In this document: positions 28,694 to 37,218 of the stretch, one piece after another
How positions within the stretch are numbered: position 1 is the stretch's first letter
Layout: every line of letters starts with the position of its first letter
Assembly (NCBI GenBank): GCA_965243805.1
Contig: OZ251577.1
Span: 124,001-188,000, forward strand
Direction: 5' to 3'
Origin: CATQHQ01 sp965243805
Lineage (GTDB): Bacteria > Gemmatimonadota > Gemmatimonadetes > Longimicrobiales > Gaopeijiaceae
DNA length: 64,000 nt
Position numbers and translations under genes: made by a program
Notes under the pieces: model-generated
What the model was told of the DNA's origin: nothing
The model's database searches: none
The model's input: only the letters and a program-made list of their open reading frames with translations

Positions 28694-30631
28694 TCAGCCG
28701 TCGCACAAGGACTCCAGGCGTAGCACTTGGCCGCCGGGCAAGTTCCGAAACACGCTGTAGCGGCAACCGCGGCGCACCAAGTGGGCCTCCATTTCCCGTG
28801 GCCCGTAAGGTCTGCCTAGTTCGCCATACCGCCACCCCGGCACCCGCATCTCGTCGACGAACAGCCAGACCGCGCGTCCCTCAGTCCGATCGACGGGATA
28901 AAGCCACCAAATGGGGGTCCCTTTCTCTGATGCTCGTCGAGCCATGCCCCCCTGCCCCAATCTCGCCCGTCTGCCGAAATAGGCCGATACTTGGCGCATG
29001 TGCATTGGCCGACCTCCGAGAAAGGTCGAATCGGTTTGCGGCAAAGACAGGCCGTAGCCGTCTGCAAGCAGCTGGCTGGCGACCAAGTCGGCCAACGGCG
29101 GCTCGGCCGCCACGTAGTCGCCCGGGATCAGGTGGAGTGCCACGGGCAAGATCGCCCACCCAGTCTCATGGGCATAGTGCTCCGCCGTTGCCGGTCGGGT
29201 TGCCTGCCATGCGGAGGCTCCGAAGAGGGCGGCCGCGACAGTGGCGTACGCGACCGCACGCTTTCGGACGCCGAGCTTCGTTCGCTCCAGCAACGCTTCC
29301 AGCAGGACGGAGCCGCCAGTGCCGACCAGGGCCACCACCACGAACAGCATCCAGAGCGTCATGCGCGGCTTCAACATGACCGGCTTCGCCAACAGCACCG
29401 CCGCCATCCCGGCTATGGCGGCGACGGCGAGCAGGCCGCGATGCCGACCGCGCCCGGGCGCCGCAACGCCAACGGCAAGCGCGACCAGCAACGCCAGCTG
29501 CGCCCACGGCGGCGTCGCCGCATGCCAGCGCAGCCACATCGCCACCGTGTGCCTCGCCACTAAGTCCCAAGGTCGCCATCCGGCGGTTTCCCATGCTGGC
29601 GGAGAAACGAACCTGTTCTGCAGCAAGGACTCGTACCCCCACTCCAGCAGCACGGGTGCGTAGAGCAGGACGGCCAAGGCCAACCCCGCCCCCGACCAGG
29701 CCGCGACCTGGAGCGCGAAGCGTGGCAGGGCCGCCGCGCCCCGCTCTCGCCAGCACAGGAGGAGCAGCCAGCACACGGTCGTTGCCGCAGGGAGCGCCAT
29801 CAACGGAATCGCAAAGAACCCCAGCCCCAGCGCCGTTGAGTACCCCAGCCACCACCGTCGCGCACTGGACCTTCGCGCCGCTTCGCTTCCGCACCCCAGG
29901 GCCGCCACGAAGCACAACAGCATCAGAGAGTACCCCCGAGCGTTCGACGCGTACTCCACGAACAGCGGCGACGTGCCCAGCAGCGCGGTCGCCAGTGCGG
30001 CGGCGGGCCAACCGTACTCCCGCCGCACGAACCACCAGGTCGCCGGCAGCACCAAGCATGCCGCGACGAACGCCGGCAGCCGGAGCGCCACGGGACTGGT
30101 CCCGCCCAGGCGGTGCGCGACCCATGCCATCAATGTGTGCAGCACGTGGTTGCCCGGCTTGTCGTATGTGCTCCATGCCTCCCAGAACGGCTGGATCACG
30201 TAGTCCAAGACCGTAAGGGTTTCGTCAAACCGCAAGGGCAGGAAGAGGTTGCGAGCGGCCAGCACAGCAGCCGTCCCGATCACGCCCGCTGCGACGACCG
30301 CCTCGATGCGACTCGTCCGCTCGGTCCGCCAAGTCGGCGGCGGCGAATCAGCCGCCAGCAGCCGCGACAAGGTCCCGCGGCATGTGAGCAGCCAAGCAGC
30401 TACTGCGCTGGCCACCACCGCTGCTCCCGCGAGCAGGCCGCGCAGTTCGCCGTCGGAAACGCGGTCCATGGTCGCTACGTGATGGTCGGGAGCCAGCGCG
30501 TGCGCCGCGTCTCGAAACCAATGCGGGCCGAATAGCGAAAGCACTCCCAAGCAGGCGGCGACGCCAGCCGCCGCGACCCCGGCCGCCGCGATTGCTCGGC
30601 CCGAAGAACTCCGTGCGTCAGTGGAGGTCAA
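28694..30631 (-). CDS. GT39/PMT-like polytopic glycosyltransferase 2
   Basis: 645 residues with around twelve membrane helices. The first long outer loop has LPLRFDETLTVLDYVIQPFWEAWSTYDKPGNHVLHTLMAWVAHRLGG, with the Asp-Glu pair of GT-C enzymes, then FVEYASNARGYSLMLLCFVAALG. A C-terminal soluble part (about 520-645) contains PIWWLYPVDRTEGRAVWLFVDEM and CRYSVFRN. Similar in layout to the gene at 22466 but longer at the N-terminus. The start is uncertain: the first in-frame codon after a stop is TTG at 30631; a GTG further in may be used. Divergent from the first kinase gene. Confidence 0.72.
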   Translation of the reverse strand: MTSTDARSSSGRAIAAAGVAAAGVAACLGVLSLFGPHWFRDAAHALAPDHHVATMDRVSDGELRGLLAGAAVVASAVAAWLLTCRGTLSRLLAADSPPPTWRTERTSRIEAVVAAGVIGTAAVLAARNLFLPLRFDETLTVLDYVIQPFWEAWSTYDKPGNHVLHTLMAWVAHRLGGTSPVALRLPAFVAACLVLPATWWFVRREYGWPAAALATALLGTSPLFVEYASNARGYSLMLLCFVAALGCGSEAARRSSARRWWLGYSTALGLGFFAIPLMALPAATTVCWLLLLCWRERGAAALPRFALQVAAWSGAGLALAVLLYAPVLLEWGYESLLQNRFVSPPAWETAGWRPWDLVARHTVAMWLRWHAATPPWAQLALLVALAVGVAAPGRGRHRGLLAVAAIAGMAAVLLAKPVMLKPRMTLWMLFVVVALVGTGGSVLLEALLERTKLGVRKRAVAYATVAAALFGASAWQATRPATAEHYAHETGWAILPVALHLIPGDYVAAEPPLADLVASQLLADGYGLSLPQTDSTFLGGRPMHMRQVSAYFGRRARLGQGGMARRASEKGTPIWWLYPVDRTEGRAVWLFVDEMRVPGWRYGELGRPYGPREMEAHLVRRGCRYSVFRNLPGGQVLRLESLCDG

Positions 30632-30671
30632 TCAAGGCACCTCACGCTATACCATGTGCCGTCGGCACCCT

Positions 30672-30795
30672 CGGCCAACTCTCGATGACGACATTTCCGT
30701 CTCATTCACCTTAATTCGCCAGGGTTGAACGCCAAGTTCGGTTGAACGCCAAGGTGAAGATAGGGAGTTCCCCGATTCGACTCAACCCGGTTCAG
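30672..30795 (+). mobile_element. IS1380-type left-end remnant R2 with a scrap of a P450 start
   Basis: Reads CTCGATGACGACATTTCC (the inverted start of a P450: ATGTCGTCATCGAGA) then CCGTCTCATTCACC, CGCCAGGGTTGAACGCC, CAAGGTGAAGATAGGGAG and TTCCCCGATTCG, as in the IS left end. It lies 65 bases upstream of kinase gene 1. A relic of the transposase N-terminus (KIGSSPIRLN) is visible. A P450 gene therefore once began here and has been lost. Confidence 0.72.
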
Positions 30796-30860
30796 TTCAA
30801 CCAGGGCCGCCTGGGCGAGGGTTGCGGGGGCGTCCTTGGTCACGCCAAATTCTTGGTCTC

Positions 30861-31781
30861 ATGGCGAATCCGCTCTCTAACTCCGTCCCCGACGTGCCGT
30901 TCACTGTCGACGCGGACCTGGAACTGGGCGATGCGACCGCCCCCTGGCTCCGTGCCCACGGCGCGGACGTGGTGATTCGGCGCGGCGCGGTTCCCGAGAC
31001 GCTGGCCGACGTGGAGGAGGAGGGTGTGGCTTGGCAGTACGCCCCAGGCCGGGTGCTGGTCAAGCCGCCGGCGGGCATGCGCTTCCTGGTGGAGGGCGGC
31101 AACACGATAAGGTACGCAACGGAGCCCGGCGTGGGCGATGTGGACGTTCGGCTCTTCTTGCTCGGCTCCGCCTGGGGAGCCCTGGTCATGCAACGGGGCC
31201 TGCTTCCTCTTCACGCCAGCGCCGTGTGCGTCGGGGAGGACGTCTTCGGCTTCACTGGCCATCCGGGAGTAGGCAAGTCCACCTTGGCCGCGGCACTGGC
31301 CGCCCGGGGACGTGGGTTCTTCGCCGACGACCTGCTCGTCCTCGATCCGGCGTCGTTCGCCGCCAGCGTTCGTTGCTGGGGCTACAAGGACCTCAAGCTG
31401 TGGCCCGATGCGGTGAAGATGACGGACGCCACCCCGGGTCAGCGGATTCGAACGGTGTCGGATTTCGAGAAGACCTACGCTACGCCAGCCACAGCGTCGA
31501 CCCGCGTTTCGGGCCGTCTCATGAAGTTGTATGTGCTGATCAGAGGGAACAGCGACCGCCCTTGCCGGATCAAGGAAACTACCGGACTGCGTTCCATCGA
31601 AGCACTGCGCACGGCTGTGTACCGCAGGCAGTATGCTGTCGCCATTGCCGGAAAGCACCAGCTGTACCGATGGCTTGCGGTGCTGGCAACCAACGTGAGC
31701 GTGTTGCGCTTCGAGCGTCCCTTTACGCACTCGCAGTTTGACGACACCTCAGCCCACATGGACCGTGCCTTGCCCAGGTGA
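30861..31781 (+). CDS. HPr-kinase-like lasso peptide kinase 1
   Basis: 306 residues. An HPr-kinase/PEPCK-fold protein: P-loop GHPGVGKST (about residues 133-141) in LPLHASAVCVGEDVFGFTGHPGVGKSTLAAALAARGRGFFADDLLVLD, the arrangement of the paeninodin-type kinases that phosphorylate the C-terminal serine of lasso peptides. Both precursor genes in this island encode peptides ending in Ser, which fits. ATG 30861 (MANPLSNSVPDVPF) aligns with the second copy. It overlaps the sulfotransferase gene by a few codons, suggesting an operon. It is 90% similar or so, by eye, to the second copy. Confidence 0.85.
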   Translation: MANPLSNSVPDVPFTVDADLELGDATAPWLRAHGADVVIRRGAVPETLADVEEEGVAWQYAPGRVLVKPPAGMRFLVEGGNTIRYATEPGVGDVDVRLFLLGSAWGALVMQRGLLPLHASAVCVGEDVFGFTGHPGVGKSTLAAALAARGRGFFADDLLVLDPASFAASVRCWGYKDLKLWPDAVKMTDATPGQRIRTVSDFEKTYATPATASTRVSGRLMKLYVLIRGNSDRPCRIKETTGLRSIEALRTAVYRRQYAVAIAGKHQLYRWLAVLATNVSVLRFERPFTHSQFDDTSAHMDRALPR

Positions 31782-32718
31782 GCGGTGCGAGGCCAGAGCT
31801 GCGTTGGGCGGCCTGCGGCGGTTCGTGTGGCTGGCATCGTGGCCCAAGTCCGGCAATACGTGGGTGCGTTGCCTGCTGGCCAACTTCATGTCGGAACCGG
31901 ACAAGCCCATCCTCGCCGAGTTCAGAAAGCACGTGCCCGGCATCAGCGTGGCCAATCGCGACACCTTCGACGAAGTTTCGGGCGTCCTGTCGTCGCACTG
32001 CACCGACGACGAGATCGAATCGTTGCGTCCCGTCGCGTTCCGCTACTTGGCGGCGATCTCGGCCGACGAGGCCGAACCGGTCCCGTTCTTGTTCTGCAAG
32101 GCGCACGACTGCTACCACGAAACCGCATCGGGCGGTCCTCTTTTCCCTACGGACGTGACCGCGGGTGCTGTCTATCTGATGCGCAACCCGCTCGACGTGG
32201 CGGTTTCGCTCGCCTTCCACAGCGGCTTCAAGGACATGTCCGAGTCCGTCGGGAAGCTGAACGGGCCGGCCACGGTCGGAGGGGGCAGGAACGCCGACCA
32301 GGTGCGCCAGCGCATGTGGGATTGGTCCACCCACGTCGAGAGCTGGACCGGAGCGCCGTTCCCCGTGCTCGTGTTGCGTTATGAAGACCTGCTTGCGGAC
32401 GCGGCCCGCCAACTCGCCAAGCTGGTGCGCTTCCTTGGGCTGACCGGGGACGACGAAGACCGGATTGGGCGCGCCGTGGATTTCGCGGCCTTCACACGGT
32501 TGCAGGAGGCCGAAGAGCGCGACGGCTTCCGCGAACGCCCCCCAACGTCGCGACGGTTCTTCCGCTCGGGCCGTACAGGAGACTGGCAACGCCACCTGAC
32601 GGCCGAGCAGGCGCGATCTGTGCTGGATGCCCACGGGGAGACCATGTCGAAGTGGGGTTACGACTGCGAAGCCCTGCTCGGCGAACTCGGTGGCAAGAAG
32701 CCGGACAGGAAGCCGTAG
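31765..32718 (+). CDS. Sulfotransferase of the lasso island
   Basis: About 317 residues. PAPS-dependent sulfotransferase motifs: FVWLASWPKSGNTWVRCLLANF (5'-phosphosulfate loop), YLMRNPLDVAVSLAFHSGFKDM (3'-phosphate loop) and SRRFFRSGRTGDWQRHLTAEQ (the RxGxxGDW region). The FlfT/aliphatic sulfotransferase type is suggested by the KSGNTW motif. The start is unclear: GTG 31765 or TTG 31738, both overlapping the kinase gene. Linked sulfotransferases have been reported in some proteobacterial lasso clusters; both cores here contain Tyr and Ser/Thr that could accept sulfate, perhaps after P450 hydroxylation. A truncated second copy lies at 41446. Confidence 0.82.
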   Translation: MPCPGERCEARAALGGLRRFVWLASWPKSGNTWVRCLLANFMSEPDKPILAEFRKHVPGISVANRDTFDEVSGVLSSHCTDDEIESLRPVAFRYLAAISADEAEPVPFLFCKAHDCYHETASGGPLFPTDVTAGAVYLMRNPLDVAVSLAFHSGFKDMSESVGKLNGPATVGGGRNADQVRQRMWDWSTHVESWTGAPFPVLVLRYEDLLADAARQLAKLVRFLGLTGDDEDRIGRAVDFAAFTRLQEAEERDGFRERPPTSRRFFRSGRTGDWQRHLTAEQARSVLDAHGETMSKWGYDCEALLGELGGKKPDRKP

Positions 32719-32738
32719 GCTCACTGGGGCCGCGAGGG

Positions 32739-34682
32739 CTATCGGCTCCCTTCCACGAAGCGGATGAACCGTCCCGCGGCGAGCGCACGGCCAAGGCCCC
32801 AGCGGACGATTGGGTAGTCGGGATGGTCGCGTCCAGAAAGCGGAGTCTGGCTCGGCCACGTGTCGAGGACGCGCAACAGCCGGTCGAGGTCGAGCCGCTC
32901 GGCCACATCGGGGTCGTCGCGCCACTCCTCGATCTCGCCGCGGATGCGGGGGAGTTCGCGGGTGAGGCGAAAATGCCAATCGGCGGCTTGGCGCCCCCGG
33001 CGGCGCGCCGTCAAGATCCCGTCGGGCACACGCCCGTCCATGAGCAGCGGGATCAGCCGCCGGGCCCGGCCGTCCTGGTGGTACAGTTCGTCGGGCAAGC
33101 CCAGGCACCACAGTACCAGCCGCCGGTCCCAGTACGGGTCGCGCTTTGCGATGCCGAAGAACGCTTCGACCGCCAAGCTCATCGCCCGGCCTTCTCCTGC
33201 TGCTCCGACGAGGAGCAGCTGTAATTGGCCCTTGAGGCGCGACCGCTGGGATGAGAAATAGGGGTCGAAGCCATGTCGGCGGGCGCGCTGGTCGACGCGC
33301 ATGTCGTGGGCGAAGCTGGGATGGATGGCACTGTACCTCGACCATCCCTCTTGCCGGCGCCAGCACCGAAGGGCTCTGACGAGAGGGCGCGGCAGGAACG
33401 GAACGATGGTGTCGCGCACGAGGATACGGCCTGCTCGGCCCCGTGGCAGATGGGCCGCCTCGGTCCGCAGCGCCGCCCAGCGTCCGCGCCAGAACAACGA
33501 GGCCAAGCGCTCGTAGCCATAATAACTGAGCGTAAAGTTCCCCATTCCCCCGGTCATAATGACGCGGCGTCCTGTTGCCTGTGCCCGAGACAGGCACGCC
33601 AAGCCCCAGCACGAGTTCGAAACGTTGCGCTGCGGCAACTCGGCCAGCTCCATTATCGGTTGGGACAGGTGGTCGAAGGCAACATTCTGGGCGCGGACGA
33701 AACGGGCGTCCAGGGACGGGTACATTTCGGCCAACGCCCGTACCAGTGGCCATTCGTCGGGGTTTCGGACGGGCGCGCAACGGCCGTCCCATCCTTCGGC
33801 GGGACGAGCCGTGAACGAGATTAGTGGTGCGGCACCGGGACGTTCGGCCAGCAGCTCGAGGGCGTTGGCGGCGACGGCCGTCGAGTCCATCCCACCGCTG
33901 AGCAACATTGTCGGCGTCTCGCAGGATCGCATCGCGTCGGCGACGGCGGCGCGCAGAAGTTCGCGGCCGGTCTGGACGTAGTCCTGGGTTCGCGGCATCC
34001 GCACGGGACGCACATGATCGGCCGTGTTCCAGAACTGGTGGACGCGGTGAGCACCACTCTCGACGACAAGAGCTTCGCCGGAGGCCAGCGACTGGACACC
34101 CTCAAAGTAGGACGACCGGAGGTCAAGGGAGTCGAGGATCAGGCTGCTCGCCAAGCGAGCGTCGTTGATGCGGCGCGGAACTCCGCTTCCAGCGTGGACG
34201 CCGCGCGGGGTGCTAGCCACGACGACGCGGCGCGGCATGACCGAGAAGTAGAGCGGCGGCGACGAGAGCGGCGAGCACAGCGCCGTTAGGACACGGCCGG
34301 CGCCGTCCCAGACGACGACGGCGAAGCTGCCCTCGGCGCGGACGGCTGCCTCCCGGCCCCACCGCTCCCAGGCGCGGGCAAAGAGGTCGGGGTCGGCCAT
34401 GCGTTCGGCCCGGCCCGACTTCACGCCCAGCGCACGGGCCAAGTCGTCGCGGTGATGCAACCTCCCTTGGAACACCACCTGTTGCCCGCCTTCGCACCTG
34501 ACGATCCCGCGGTCGAAGGCGTCTTCCGGGGAGAATGGCGCAGAAACGACCCGCACCAAGCCTACGGGACCGTCGCGCACGACGGCACTCTTGGCGCCGA
34601 ACCCCTGCAAGGCGCCCGACATGGCCTCGACCCGATCGGCAGGCGGGCCGTGGCGTACGAAGACGGCTCCCACGGCGGACAC
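32739..34682 (-). CDS. Lasso peptide macrolactam synthetase (asparagine-synthetase-like cyclase, C protein)
   Basis: 647 residues. N-terminal class II glutamine amidotransferase-like half (about 1-210) that starts MSAVGAVF, so it lacks the catalytic Cys2 of asparagine synthetase, as in lasso C proteins. The PP-loop LLSGGMDSTAVAANALELL (about 258-276) binds ATP to activate the ring Asp. The rest follows the AsnB fold with VRALAEMYPSLDARFV and WDRRLVLWCLGLPDELY. GTG start at 34682. It runs convergent to the sulfotransferase with 20 bases between stops, and lies 65 bases behind P450-4, which is likely its operon partner. This is the gene that makes a lasso reading of the locus convincing. Confidence 0.88.
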   Translation of the reverse strand: MSAVGAVFVRHGPPADRVEAMSGALQGFGAKSAVVRDGPVGLVRVVSAPFSPEDAFDRGIVRCEGGQQVVFQGRLHHRDDLARALGVKSGRAERMADPDLFARAWERWGREAAVRAEGSFAVVVWDGAGRVLTALCSPLSSPPLYFSVMPRRVVVASTPRGVHAGSGVPRRINDARLASSLILDSLDLRSSYFEGVQSLASGEALVVESGAHRVHQFWNTADHVRPVRMPRTQDYVQTGRELLRAAVADAMRSCETPTMLLSGGMDSTAVAANALELLAERPGAAPLISFTARPAEGWDGRCAPVRNPDEWPLVRALAEMYPSLDARFVRAQNVAFDHLSQPIMELAELPQRNVSNSCWGLACLSRAQATGRRVIMTGGMGNFTLSYYGYERLASLFWRGRWAALRTEAAHLPRGRAGRILVRDTIVPFLPRPLVRALRCWRRQEGWSRYSAIHPSFAHDMRVDQRARRHGFDPYFSSQRSRLKGQLQLLLVGAAGEGRAMSLAVEAFFGIAKRDPYWDRRLVLWCLGLPDELYHQDGRARRLIPLLMDGRVPDGILTARRRGRQAADWHFRLTRELPRIRGEIEEWRDDPDVAERLDLDRLLRVLDTWPSQTPLSGRDHPDYPIVRWGLGRALAAGRFIRFVEGSR

Positions 34683-34747
34683 CTTCTAGTCCAGCACCGG
34701 ATGCGTCGGCGAGGATCTCTTCGGCTCCGGCAGCGAGGTCAAGTCCG
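34683..34747. other. Spacer with a scrap of a kinase gene
   Basis: 65 bases between P450-4 and the cyclase. It contains TGCGTCGGCGAGGATCTCTT, close to the TGCGTCGG(T/G)GAGGACGTCTT of the two kinase genes just before their P-loop. The same scrap occurs at 41960-42000. So a kinase copy was once fused here by recombination. Confidence 0.55.
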
Positions 34748-36082
34748 TCACGTCAAGCCGTCTGCCGTTGCAGGGGGTGCCACTCGCCGGTGCCTTCGCA
34801 CTCGTATGTGCAGATGCATCAGTTGGCGCACCGAGACCCTGCGCGCAAACTCCGGCGGTGGAGAGCCGGTAAGCTGGACATCGGCGAACCGCTCCAGAAG
34901 GACCTCGAAGGCGACCCGGGCGGCCAGCCTGCCAAGTCGAGCGAACATGCAGTGGTGAACGCCGCGCCCAAACGCCAAATGGCGCTTGTCGGCGCGGGCA
35001 AAGTCCAGCTCGTCCGGTCGCTCGAACTGTTCTGGATCGCGGTTGGCCGCGCCGAGGAGCAAGGTCACCTGGGATTCGGCTGCGACCGGAGTGCCAGCGA
35101 CTTGGTGCCTATGGACAGATATGCGTCGGATCACTTGAACCGGCGCATCGTAGCGCAACAACTCTTCGACCGCGTCGGCAAGGAGCTCGGGTCGCTCGCG
35201 CAACAACTGCATATGTTCCGGATGGCGCAACAGCGCCAGCAAGCCGGTGCCGATGATATCCCTGGTCGCCCCACTGCCAAAGCCGAGCACGATGTGCAAC
35301 AGGGACTCCGCCTCTTTATGGGTGAGCCGGTCGCCTTGGCTGTCCGCTTCGACCAGCCTGGACAGCCCGTCGTCCCGGGGTTCGGATCGGCGTTCCTCCA
35401 CGAGGCGGGCCATGCGGCGGCTGAAGAGTACTTTGGTGCGGAGCCAGCGGCGGAGTTCCTCCTTCGAGTGCGTGGGCTCACGGAGCCAGCCCATCCGTCT
35501 TATGTAGCTTTCAGGCTGGTAGCGACGGCGCTCCCACTGCTCGTAGAGTCCCATGTCGTCCTCGGGCAACCCGACCATTCGCCCGATGACCAACACGGGC
35601 AATGGCTCGGCAAGAACGGACATCCAATCGACGACGTCCTGGTCGGCAGCCCGGTCCAGCAGCTTGTGCGCCGCCGAACGCGCGTAGTCCTCCATCTGCG
35701 CCATCGCCCCAGGCGTGAACGCTCGCCTAGCGAAGCGTCGCAAACGCGTGTGCTCCGGCGGGTCGGAGCCAACCATCGAGTGACCCCCGCGCTCCCGTCG
35801 CTCGCGCGTGCCAAGAGCAAACGCTTCGTAGTCGCGCAGAATGCGCTCTACATCTTGGTAGCGGCTCACCAGGACGCCCCCCGTCAGGGAGCAGTCGTGG
35901 CCCGGCGCGATCTCGCGCAAGCGACGAAGGTCCGGGTAGGGATCGGCGAGGTAGCTGGCGCCGAGCGGCCACCACGCGATCCCATTCCGGCGCCGGTCCT
36001 GGGCCAGTTGGTCGTGGACGTGGGGGAGGACGTCGGAGTCCAACGACGACCCCGCAGGCGCGAGATCAGCTTTCGACGACAT
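34748..36082 (-). CDS. Cytochrome P450 (copy 4, clade B)
   Basis: 444 residues. Haem loop FGRGVHHCMFARLGRLAARV (Phe at Cys+2), K-helix EELLRYDAP; I-helix GFGSGATRDIIG with Gly-Ala for the acid-alcohol pair. ATG 36082 (MSSKADLAP) sits directly beside an IS1380 left-end remnant that gives AAAGACGGAA as Shine-Dalgarno. A longer start at 36226 would run through the IS remnant and is unlikely. It is upstream of the cyclase on the same strand and probably co-transcribed with it. Confidence 0.91.
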   Translation of the reverse strand: MSSKADLAPAGSSLDSDVLPHVHDQLAQDRRRNGIAWWPLGASYLADPYPDLRRLREIAPGHDCSLTGGVLVSRYQDVERILRDYEAFALGTRERRERGGHSMVGSDPPEHTRLRRFARRAFTPGAMAQMEDYARSAAHKLLDRAADQDVVDWMSVLAEPLPVLVIGRMVGLPEDDMGLYEQWERRRYQPESYIRRMGWLREPTHSKEELRRWLRTKVLFSRRMARLVEERRSEPRDDGLSRLVEADSQGDRLTHKEAESLLHIVLGFGSGATRDIIGTGLLALLRHPEHMQLLRERPELLADAVEELLRYDAPVQVIRRISVHRHQVAGTPVAAESQVTLLLGAANRDPEQFERPDELDFARADKRHLAFGRGVHHCMFARLGRLAARVAFEVLLERFADVQLTGSPPPEFARRVSVRQLMHLHIRVRRHRRVAPPATADGLT

Positions 36083-36235
36083 TTCCGTCTTTGTTCGCCA
36101 GGGTTGACGCGAGAAGGATGGCACCACGGCGGCGACGCCAGCAGGCTCAAGGTGCCACACCGAGGACCGGCGACCTGCCGCTCGCGACGTCTCGATGAAT
36201 ATAGGGAGTCCTTGGTATCGGTTCAACGGCGACTT
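36083..36235 (+). mobile_element. IS1380-type left-end remnant R3
   Basis: Starts CCGTCTTTGTTCGCC beside the P450-4 start codon and continues GGCGACGCCAGCAGG, GAGGACCGGCGACCTGCCGC, ATAGGGAGTCC, GGTTCAACGG. It keeps the ~40-base piece missing from remnant R1, so R1 and R3 decayed independently from the same end. It lies between the divergent P450-4 and kinase gene 2. Confidence 0.8.
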
Positions 36236-36297
36236 CCTGACCGTCTTCTCGAGCGCGGGTTGCGGTCAATCCCTGGTCACGCCAAATTGTTGGCCTC

Positions 36298-37218
36298 ATG
36301 GCGAATCCTGTGTCCAACCCTGTCCCCGAAGTGCCGTTCACCGTCGACGCGGACCTGGAACTGGGCAACGCGGCCGCCCCCTGGCTCCGTGCCCAAGGCG
36401 CGGACGTCGTGATTCGGCGCGGCACGGTTCCCGAGACGCTGGCCGACGTGGAGAAGGAGGGCGCGGCTTGGGAGTATGCCCCCGGCCGTGTGCTGGTCAA
36501 GCCGCCGGCGGGCATGCGCTTTCTGGTGGAGGGCGGCGACACGATACGGTACGCGACGGAGCCCGGCGTGGACGATGTGGACGTTCGACTCTTCTTGCTC
36601 GGCTCCGCCTGGGGAGCCCTGGTCCTGCAGCGGGGCCTGCTTCCTCTTCACGCCAGTGCCGTGTGCGTCGGTGAGGACGTCTTCGGCTTCACTGGCCATC
36701 CGGGAGCAGGCAAGTCCACCTTGGCCGCGGCGCTGGCAGCCCGGGGACGTAGGTTCTTCGCCGACGACGTGCTCGTCCTCGATCCGGCGTCGTTCGCCGC
36801 CAGCGTGCGTTGCTGGGGCTACAAGGACCTCAAGCTGTGGCCGGATGCGGTGAAGATGACGGGCGCCGTCTCGGGCCAGAGGGTTCGAACGGTGCCGGAT
36901 TTGGAGAAGACCTACGCTGCGCCGGCCATAGCGTCGACCCGTGTTTCGGGCCGTCTCAGGAAGTTGTTTGTACTGATCAGGAGGAACAGCGACCGGCCTT
37001 GCCGGATCAGGGCAACTACCGGACTGCGTTCCATGGTGGCGCTGCGCACGGCTGTGTACCGCAGGCCATATGCACTCGCCATTGCCGGAGAGCACCAGCT
37101 GTACGGATGGCTTGCGGCACTGGCAGCCAACGTGAGCGTACTGCTCTTCGAGCGTCCCTTTACGCACTCGCAGTTCGACGACACCTCAGCCCACATGGAC
37201 CGTGCCTTGCCTAGATGA
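36298..37218 (+). CDS. HPr-kinase-like lasso peptide kinase 2
   Basis: 306 residues, a close paralogue of the gene at 30861 with the same length and motifs: LHASAVCVGEDVFGFTGHPGAGKSTLAAALAARGRRFFADDVLVLD (Walker A at about 133-141). Differences are scattered (NPVSNPVPEVPF, KLFVLIRRNSDRP). Unlike copy 1 it is not followed by a sulfotransferase: the 3' end of P450-5, on the opposite strand, overlaps its last codons by 8 bases. This breakpoint is the same base at which sequence similarity to copy 1 ends. Predicted to phosphorylate a lasso core at its C-terminal Ser. Confidence 0.85.
   Translation: MANPVSNPVPEVPFTVDADLELGNAAAPWLRAQGADVVIRRGTVPETLADVEKEGAAWEYAPGRVLVKPPAGMRFLVEGGDTIRYATEPGVDDVDVRLFLLGSAWGALVLQRGLLPLHASAVCVGEDVFGFTGHPGAGKSTLAAALAARGRRFFADDVLVLDPASFAASVRCWGYKDLKLWPDAVKMTGAVSGQRVRTVPDLEKTYAAPAIASTRVSGRLRKLFVLIRRNSDRPCRIRATTGLRSMVALRTAVYRRPYALAIAGEHQLYGWLAALAANVSVLLFERPFTHSQFDDTSAHMDRALPR

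Noticed and set aside
36298..37218. Second kinase gene as an assembly duplicate
   Set aside because: The copies differ at many positions and have different neighbours.
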